Positions 57,199 to 64,000 of a stretch of 64,000 nucleotides of DNA are shown here, one piece after another (the stretch's first letter is position 1; each line of letters begins with the position of its first letter). Location of the stretch: the NCBI GenBank assembly GCA_002914805.1, contig JXTB01000529.1, forward strand, positions 140,207-204,206. Direction: 5' to 3'. Under the pieces are notes generated by a model. That model worked only from the letters and a program-made list of their open reading frames with translations, had not been told where the DNA came from and did no database searches. The position numbers and the translations under genes were made by a program. This DNA comes from Parasponia andersonii. Taxonomy: Eukaryota > Streptophyta > Magnoliopsida > Rosales > Cannabaceae.

Positions 57199-57939
57199 CC
57201 ACAGGAAGACGCCACCAGGCCCGAAAAAGGCAAGCAGACCCAGGCCTCCGGATCAGGAGAGCAGGCCCTGAGGATAGTGCCGACCATCATGGGTAGACCA
57301 GAGCCGACCCAGAGTCAGGAGGAGAAGGAAAAATACCTCAAAAAGACCGAAGAAAAGGTGAAGCGCTTGAGGGGGATGGACCATTCCGTTAGCCATTTGA
57401 TGATGGGAGAAAGCTGTGCCTCTGCCTCCCCCGTCGCCTTCACTCAATAAGATTTGATCACAGTGCGCCTGCTTCACAATGATTCCTTGGTGATTAAGTT
57501 GCATATCGAATCCCCGTTGGTCGGAAGGGTCCTGATCGACGGTGGGAGTATCGATGTCCTATTCCTCAGCACGTTCAAAAGCATGGGCTTGAATCGAAAT
57601 ATGCTCAGGCAGACCTATCAGCCGCAGTTCGCTTTCGACAGTACTAAGGTCAGCCCCTTGGGCATCGTGATCCTGAAGGTCTGCACTGCTGAGAGATGCT
57701 TGGACGTGGACTTCGTTGTCATAGACTGCCAGTCCTCCTTCAACATCATCATAGGGAGAGGACGGATCCACGCCACGCATGGGGTCGCCTCTACCCTCCA
57801 CCAGGTCTTAAGATGTCTATCAAGGGATGGTACCTATACGATAGACATCAAGGGAGACCAGGCCTTCGTGAGAAAATGTTTTTCAACCGCCCTGAGGGGA
57901 GCCGATGTGAGCGTGAGCACCTCGACGGGGGACATATAG
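57199..57939 (+). pseudogene. Element D aspartic protease region
   Basis: It is in the same frame as gag. After a linker with QEEKEKYLKKTEEKVKRLRG comes VGRVLIDGGSIDVLFLSTF and DVDFVVIDCQSSFNIIIGRG. Relative to C, one codon is missing directly after the DGGS catalytic loop. Stops are at 57196 and about 57448. Confidence 0.82.
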
Positions 57940-59394
57940 CAATTAAAGGACCGCCTGCCAGCATACATGAAGTGGATCGAAGAAGAGTCTGACGGGCCAG
58001 AATCTACGATCGAGGAGCCGGTAGCAATCCCTTTGAAAGAGGCAGAACTGGTGAAGGTAGTCTTAATCGAGTTCTTGCTACCCGAGGAGGAAAAGAACGA
58101 GATACTGGGGTCCTTGAGGCAGAATGAAGACGTCTTCGCATGGTCCCATGATGACATGCCTGGGATAGACCCTACACATGCCTGCCACCGGCTGAACATA
58201 GACCCCAATTTCCCTTCGGTCAGGCAGAGAACCCGAAGGTTCATGCCAGAGAAAAACAAGGCGATCAACAAGAAGGTAAAGACGTTACTGGAGAACAGCC
58301 TGATCATGGAATGTATATACCCGTGCTGGGTCTCCAACCCAGTGGTGGTGAAGAAGAAAAACGACGATGATTGTACTTACATAGACTTCACCATCCTAAA
58401 CAAGACCTGCCCGAATCGATAGCTTCCTCCTGCCAAGGATCGACCAAATGGTAGATGCAACGGCGGGATTCGATAGGATGAGCGTCCTGGATGCCTACTC
58501 TGGATACAACTAGATCCCCCTATACGAGGAAGACCAGATCCATATGGCATTTATTACGGAGCGAGGTCTGTACTGTTACAGACACATGCCATTTGGTTTG
58601 AAAAATGCGGGGGCAACCTACCAGAGGCTTATGAACAAAATGTTCGCTGGGCTGCTAGGGAATACTATGGAAGTCTACATCGACGACATGGTCGTAAAGA
58701 GCAGAGAAGCTTCGGACCATCTGAGACATCTAGACGAATGTTTCTAGATTCTGAGGCAATATTGGATGCGTCTGAACCCCAAGAAATATGCGTTCAGGGT
58801 ATCCTCTGGCCAGTTCCTGGGGCACATCATGAGCAGAAGGGGTATTGAGACCAACCCGACTCAGTTGTCCTCGATCGCAGATGTGCAGAGACCCTCGACT
58901 ATTCGGGAGGTCCAGCACCTAGCCGGGAAGATAGTTGCTCTCAGCTAGTTCGTCTCCAAGATGTCTGACCAATGCAAGCCTTTCTTTCAGTGCCTAAAGA
59001 AAAGCTCTACTGTCATCTGTGGAGAGGAGCAGGACAAGGCACTGACAGATTTCAAGCTGTACTTAAGTCATCCACTTATCCTAGCTTTCCCAGCAGAAGG
59101 GGAGTGCCTATACGCTTATTTAGCAGTGTCCGAAATAGCGATCAGTGCCGTACTATTCGTCGAGGAAGACAGCAAGCAGAAGCCGGTGTTTTATACGAGC
59201 CGCATGCTCCTAGATGCCGAGACACGATACAGTACAACAGAGAAACTAGTCCTCGCTCTGGTCAACGCTAAGAAGAGACTTAGGCAATACTTTGAGGCAT
59301 ACTCGGTCATCCTGTATACGAATTTCCCCATCTGACAAATCTTGGCCAAGTCGGACCTATCTGGATGACTAACCAAGTGGGCCATCGAACTGGG
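57940..59394 (+). pseudogene. Element D reverse transcriptase and linked RNase H
   Basis: Frame 1 gives DDMPGIDPTHACHRLNIDPN and WVSNPVVVKKKN to NKTCPNR, then a frameshift at about 58412. Frame 2 gives FLKNAG-type HMPFGLKNAGATYQRLMN, YIDDMVVKSREASDHLRHL (intact YIDD, about 58675), LNPKKYAFRVSSGQFLGHIM, AISAVLFVEEDSKQKPVFY and RYSTTEKLVLALVNAKKRLR. Stops lie near 58746, 58947, 59333 and 59365. A second frameshift near 59395 leads to the next domain. Confidence 0.88.
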
Positions 59395-60124
59395 ATATAC
59401 GACATCGAGTATCGGCCTCGAGTGGCGAAGAAAGGGCAAGTCATGGCAGATTTCCTGGTGGAAATTAAATCCTTCGACGAGCTGCATGACCCGCTCTAGA
59501 TGTCTCAGTCTCACACTTCTTTAGCCTGGACCCTCTACACTGACGGATCCACGAATGCCTCGGGGTCAGGTATCGGGATAGTCCTGCAGACCCCAACAGA
59601 ACTCAGAGTAGAGAAAGCTTTGAGGCTCAGTTTCCAGGCAATGAACAATGAGGCAGAGTAAGAGGCACTACTGCAAGGCTTTGAACTGGCTCTACACTTC
59701 GGAGTGGAGAGGATCACAGTAAATATCGACTTGCAGTTGACCGCAGGTCAGGTCAGGAGAGACTTCAAAGTAAAAGAGCCGAGATTACATAGGTACTTCT
59801 CCAAGGTAATGGAAGCGAAAGCCCGCTTTAGCAGTTTTAATATCGAACAGATTTCCAAGGAGATAAACCATAAGGCCGACGAGCTAACTAAAAGTGCGTC
59901 GATCGGGGGAACCACCGAACATGCAGAGATTCTCCTAGAGGGCGAGAATATGTAGGACCCTTCGGAGACCCCCGTATGCCATGTATTTGTAACCAGCTCT
60001 GCAGCCAATGGGTGGATGAAACCCATCACCTAGTATTTGGCATTGGGAAACCTGCCTGCGGACCCCCAAAAAGTAAGGTCGATCAGACTGAAGGCTGCCA
60101 GATACTCGATGGTGGGGGGAGCGA
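59395..60124 (+). pseudogene. Element D second (archaeal-type) RNase H and linker
   Basis: Frame 1 reads IEYRPRVAKKGQVMADFLVE, WTLYTDGSTNASGSGIGIVL, EKALRLSFQAMNNEAE*EAL, QVRRDFKVKEPRLHRYFSKV and EINHKADELTKSAS. The Asp/Glu positions of the fold (DGS and NNEAE) are visible. One base change makes a stop after NNEAE. It corresponds to 42991-43740. Confidence 0.82.
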
Positions 60125-61239
60125 ATGTATAGGAGATCGACAATGAGATCGATGCTGCGGTGTGTAGGTTCTGTCGAAGCGCAAAAACTGATGGAGGAAA
60201 TCCACGAGAGAGTATGTGGCAACCACTCTGGCGGATGTAGCCTCGCCCACAAGGCTCTGACGGCTGGATACTTCTGGCCATACATGATGACCGAGGCAGC
60301 CCAATTTGTCAAGAAATGTGATAAGTGCCAGAGGTTCGCCCCCATGAAATGCCAGCCTACGGAGGAACTCCATTCGAACATAACTCCTTGGCCGTTTGTC
60401 AAATGGGGCCTAGACATCATCGGAGAGCTCCCCAAAAGTCCAAGGGGAAGAAGGTACGTCTTGCTGGCCACAGATTATTTCACCAAATGGGTAGAGGCTG
60501 AAGCCTACACGACCGTTAGTAAGGCAAACACGATTAACTTCATTTGGAAAAACATAATTTGTCGATACGGGATTCTGAAAGAGATACACGCTGATCATGG
60601 CACACAGTTCCAGAATGCTAAGCTTAAGGAACTATGTGAGCTCTATGATATAAGGCTCAGCTTCTCATCCGTGAACTACCCTTAAGGAAACGGCCAAGCA
60701 GAGGCAACGAACAAGGCCATATTTAGCAATATCAAAAAGAACTTGCAAGAGGCTAAAGGCAGGTGGTTAGAAAAGCAACCGGCTATTATGTGGGCCCATC
60801 GAACCATGGAGCAGAGGTCGATAGGAAGAACGCCATTTGCCACGGTCTATGGGTCAGAGGCTGTGATCCCGACCGAGATTGGCCTCCTGACCCTTCGCTC
60901 CGAAGTGGTAAGATATGCCCCACTACACGAGCAGCAGCTAAACCATAACACAGACCTCTTGGAAGAAACAAGAAACATGGCCTTGGTCCACCTGGCCTCA
61001 TACCACCAGCAGGCCAGGTCCTACTATGCAAAGAAGGTTAACGCTCGTCGATTTAACGCCATGAATTGGGTCTTGAAGGTCTATTAGGGAATTCCTCGAA
61101 GCTAGACTCTAACTGGGTTGGACCCTATGAGGTGATCAAAGCACTTGACAGTGGTGCGTATGTCCTGAAAGAACTCAAGACTGGGAAGAGCCTACCGAAT
61201 ACGTGGAACGCTCAGCACTTGAAAAAGTATCACGTGTAA
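60125..61239 (+). pseudogene. Element D integrase
   Basis: Frame 2 holds the zinc-binding HKALTAGYFWPYMMTEAAQF then KKCDKCQRFAP (complete here), core WPFVKWGLDIIGELPKSP, DYFTKWVEAEAY, ADHGTQFQNAKLKELCELYD, a stop at about 60684 (YP*GNGQAEATNK), WAHRTMEQRSIGRTPF and YGSEAVIPTEI. A frameshift near 61084 leads to NSSKLDSNWVGPYEVIKALD and NAQHLKKYHV, ending TAA at 61237-61239. It is better preserved than the C copy. Confidence 0.88.
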
Positions 61240-61394
61240 GACACATGTAAATGTCATAAGACCCATGTAAATGCTTATATTATTAAAAAGCTTAATTCCA
61301 AAACAGGTCAAGTTTTCTGCCACACAAATTTATCCTTTGGATTTCTATGGAAAAGGGGTTTGCCCACAGTCGCAAACCCCAGACACTATTCGCA

Positions 61395-62110
61395 CAATCA
61401 AGAATCGTATTGCGGGGATCACTTCACTTGCCGATGACCCAAGAAAAAGTACAAAGAGGAAAGAGCTGCGCAACCAAAAACTTGCCAGCAGACCTTATAA
61501 AGATCGTACTACGAGGATCACGTCGCTTGCCGACGACCTGAGAAAACGTATGAAGAGGAAAGAGCTGCGCAACCAAAAACTTGCCAGTAGACCTCATAAA
61601 GATCGTACTGCGGAGATCACGTCACTTGCCGATGACCCGAGAAAACGTACGAATAGGAAAGAGCTGCGCAATAAAAAACTTGCCAGCAGACCTCATAAAG
61701 ATCATACTGCGGGGATCACGTCACTTGCCGACGACCCCAGAAAATGTACGAAGAGGAAAGAGCTACGCAACCAAAAACTTGCAAACAGATCTCGAAAAGG
61801 ATCGAACTATGGGAATCACATCGTGCACTAAAATGCTAGTCGATGGCCCGAGAAAACGTACGAAGAGGAAAGAGCTGCGCAACCAAAAACTTGCCAGCAG
61901 ACCTCGAAAACGATCGTACTATGGGAATCACATCATGCAATAAAATGTTAGCCGATGGCTCGAGAAAACGTACGAAGAGGAAAAAGCTGCGCAACCAAAA
62001 ATTTGCCAGCAGACCTCGAAAACAATCGTACTATGGGAATCACATCATGCAATAAAAGGCTTGCTGATGGCCCGAGAAAACGTACGAAGAAGAAAGGGCT
62101 ACGCGGTGAA
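61395..62110 (+). repeat. Element D tandem array 1, 99-bp then about 111-bp units
   Basis: GAAGAGGAAAGAGCTGCGC and variants recur at about 61455, 61553, 61651, 61750, 61862, 61973 and 62085. The first intervals are 98-99 bp and the last three about 111. Units translate to RKRTKRKELRNQKLASRPHK then DRTAGITSLADDP, 33 residues, in a frame open for 186 codons from 61271. The same peptide pattern, diverged, occurs in array 1 of element C. Confidence 0.87.
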
Positions 62111-62124
62111 AGCTCACGGCCTGT

Positions 62125-62690
62125 CCTCAAAGGAAAGCAGGGACAGAGTCTATCCGTTGGAAGTAGACCCTCCCTAAGGAGCACGTTAGCTATACGAAAA
62201 GCTAAATGAAAGCAGGGACAGAGTCTACCCATTGGAAGTAGACCCTCCCTAAGGAGCATCTTAGCTATACGAAAAGCTAAAGAAAAGCAGGGTCAGGGTC
62301 CACCCATTGGAAGTAGACCCTCCCTAAGGAGCGCCTTAGCCATACAAAAAGCTAAATGAAAGCAGGGACAGAGTCTACTCATTGGAAGTAGACCCTCCCT
62401 AAGGAGCATATTAGCTATACGAAAAGCTAAAGAAAAGCAGGATCAGGGTCCACCCGTTAGAAGCAGACCCTCCCCAGAGAGCATTTTAGCCGCGTGCGAG
62501 ACAAAGATAAGAGGGGTCAGGGTCTACCCATTGGAAGCAAACCCTACCCAGAGAGCAGTTTAATTACGTGTGGACTGGGAATGAAAAGAGTTAGAGCCTG
62601 CCCGTTGGAAGCAGACCCCACCTAGAGAGCGGTTTAATTACACATGAACTGGGAATGAACAGAGTTAGAGCTTACCCATTGGAAGTAGTC
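62125..62690 (+). repeat. Element D tandem array 2, 75-bp units
   Basis: GACCCTCCCTAAGGAGC recurs at about 62166, 62241, 62316 and 62391 and in changed form at 62466 and later, exactly 75 bp apart for the first five. Each unit has AAGCAGGGACAGAGTCTA, TTGGAAGTAGACC and TTAGCTATACGAAAAGCTAA. The last two or three units are diverged. Confidence 0.88.
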
Positions 62691-63325
62691 CAGTATAAGA
62701 CCAGGCATGAAGACTGAAGTTAAAACCAAACTCTGTTTATTATTTCCTAAAATACAAAATGCATGGTCGATAGGGACGCGCATCCGGAAGCTCTACTTAT
62801 AAGAAGCAGGTCTTGGACGGACTCGCAGGGACATATCAGACTGGTAGCACCCTGTTCGCTCCCAATGAGAGCCGAGCCCAGGCCTTTTCCTCTGTAGCGA
62901 TGGGTCTAAACAGTGTTCAACCAACCCCTGGAGCTGGTTCCTGGCGTGTTTCCATTTAGGGTCAGAGAAGTCAAGCCACATGCGTGAGTCAAATTTTGCC
63001 AAGATAAGTCATAAAAGAGGTTATACATCCTCAAAACCGGATAAGCCGAAACTCACATCCCGATCTCCAGAGTTAATCTTGTCGATCATAGTACGAGGAG
63101 AAGTCACCAAGAACTCAAAATCATATACGACCGAGTCAAATCAAAACGCCGGCCGCGCTGCCGACAAGGGAATGGTGTCGTATACGATATCTGACCCTAA
63201 CACTAAACGCGGTCAACAAAAAGAGTGAGAGAATGGAATAAACTTGGGAAAACAACACTGTTTCTATTATTTAAACGGATGGTGACAACAAGAGTCAACT
63301 TTACAAATACACAGAGCAAGAGGCC
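62691..63325 (-). other. 3' region of the antisense gene in element D
   Basis: On the minus strand FDSRMWLDFSD (near 62980) and the DNA words GGTCGTATATGATTTTGAG and ATGATCGACAAGATTA (about 63075-63140) match element B at 34430-34610. No continuous gene was seen. It is probably trailer sequence of the antisense gene. Confidence 0.55.
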
Positions 63326-63669
63326 CTAATTACCTCCAGCCAGGGGAGCGTAGCCAGTTTTGGCACTTGGACCTACTCTGATAGAGGGTGGCGTACCAGG
63401 GTTAGAGTCATCACTGGACAAAACGACCGTGCCAGACCCATCGCCAGTTAAGGCCCCAAGATCAGGCTGACCGCAAGGAACCTCCAAAACTTACTCTAGC
63501 AGACCAGAAGCGAGGACAATCTCCTTGGCAATAGAGGTGGATGTAGAGGACCCGTCTTTTTCTTCATCGAGCATCTTTAGCATATCAGTAGGGTACACGA
63601 TATTGATCTCATCCCCTAGCTGCTGCATGTAGTGCTTGACAGAATAATGGTCCCTCTCGAGGCCTTTCT
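63326..63669 (-). pseudogene. Antisense gene of element D, C-terminal exon, interrupted
   Basis: The minus strand reads ERDHYSVKHYMQQLGDEINI then VYPTDMLKMLDEEKDGSSTS, SDDSNPGTPPS and APLAGGN with TAG at 63328-63326. It aligns with the end of 31245-34299 with few length changes. One stop interrupts it (LLE*VLEVP). The exon is cut at 63669 by the element beginning at 63670. Function is unknown. Confidence 0.78.
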
Positions 63670-64000
63670 TGTAACAACCCCCGATCCCACATGCGTACGT
63701 AAGGATATTCGTAAAAATATTTAGTGAGATCGGGAGACGCCACTCGACTTAGAACTGATAAAATCGGGGAAAATTAAAACATTTTAAACTTTATGGGATA
63801 AAATGGGAAATTCCACTCATAATTATACGTAGTCTAATTTATACATATATAGGTACTCACGAAGTGGACCTCTTATAAAAATATACATAATGTACACACA
63901 CACAAAAAATAGGTACAAAATTGTCTCTCAGGAAACCACAGCGTCAAAATGCCCATATACACAAGCCGCGGTCAGAAAGTCAGCGCTCCTCCTCCAAACT
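63670..64000. mobile_element. TG...CA type element, copy 3, running off the window
   Basis: TGTAACAACCCCCGATCCC starts at 63670 inside the antisense gene. The start and the following AT-rich part resemble the beginning of 20321-22531 (TGTCACGACCC) in wording and layout, but the overlap available is short. Confidence 0.45.

Larger units (their letters stand above)
54808..63669 (+). mobile_element. Tat-type Ty3/gypsy element D, 5' LTR to antisense gene
   Basis: Plus-strand order: LTR 54808-55639, primer site, gag 55735-57198, protease, RT, RNase H, second RNase H, integrase to 61239, tandem arrays 61395-62690, then a minus-strand gene (to 63669). A further element starts at 63670 and the window ends before any 3' LTR. 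Two RNase H domains and the antisense gene place it with Tat elements. The upstream flank is an interrupted integrase of another gypsy element. Confidence 0.9.

Noticed and set aside
60786..61031. Minus-strand frames opposite the integrase of element D
   Set aside because: They are shadows of the conserved integrase coding sequence.

Overview
The window is nuclear DNA of a flowering plant, most likely a eudicot. The low-copy genes have plant-only or plant-typed relatives (an ABCG14-like half-transporter, a SKIP31-like F-box protein, a GYPP-rich glycine-rich protein A3). They carry short GT-AG introns in AT-rich surroundings, and plant transposons fill most of the rest. No tRNA, rRNA, CRISPR or prokaryotic feature was seen.

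Layout. 1-7456: a decayed, intron-containing copy of the ribosome-recycling ATPase ABCE/RLI on the minus strand. Its first exon is split by a complete but dead Ty1/copia element (1999-7371). 8.7-9.95 kb: 3' part of a dead LINE (minus). 11.5-13.1 kb: glycine-rich protein A3-like gene (minus) with a probable 5'UTR intron and promoter. 13.3-13.8 kb: long foldback element. 14.4-16.5 kb: eight-exon SKIP31-like F-box gene (minus). 16.9-17.4 kb: minisatellite. 18.5-20.3 kb: MITE copies. 20.3-22.5 kb: non-coding TG...CA element with imperfect 5-bp target duplication. 24.5-27.1 kb: five-exon ABCG14-like gene (minus). 29.3-29.8 kb: two more copies of the same MITE.

30-64 kb is dominated by three copies (B, C, D) of one Ty3/gypsy family of the Tat type, recognised by a second RNase H between RT-RNase H and integrase. 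B (30055-35791, minus strand, perfect GTATT target duplication) has lost all of gag-pol. It keeps a multi-exon gene on the strand opposite to the element, plus an inverted copy of part of that gene beside the 5' LTR. C (40881-48625, minus) has LTR, gag, pol and tandem repeats but no 3' end. D (54808-63669, plus) has LTR, primer site, gag, pol, two tandem arrays and the antisense gene, which is cut by a third TG...CA-type element at 63670. D itself landed in the integrase of another gypsy element, beside PIF/Harbinger remnants (53.0-54.0 kb). A second full TG...CA element lies at 49.2-51.6 kb.

Three genes look intact: the F-box gene (except for an undefined base at its start), the glycine-rich protein gene and the ABCG transporter. 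They are not functionally linked. All transposon proteins are broken, and comparing C with D shows many changes are C-to-T or G-to-A. Several single N bases look like contig joins; one (46198) sits between two nearly identical 250-bp stretches.
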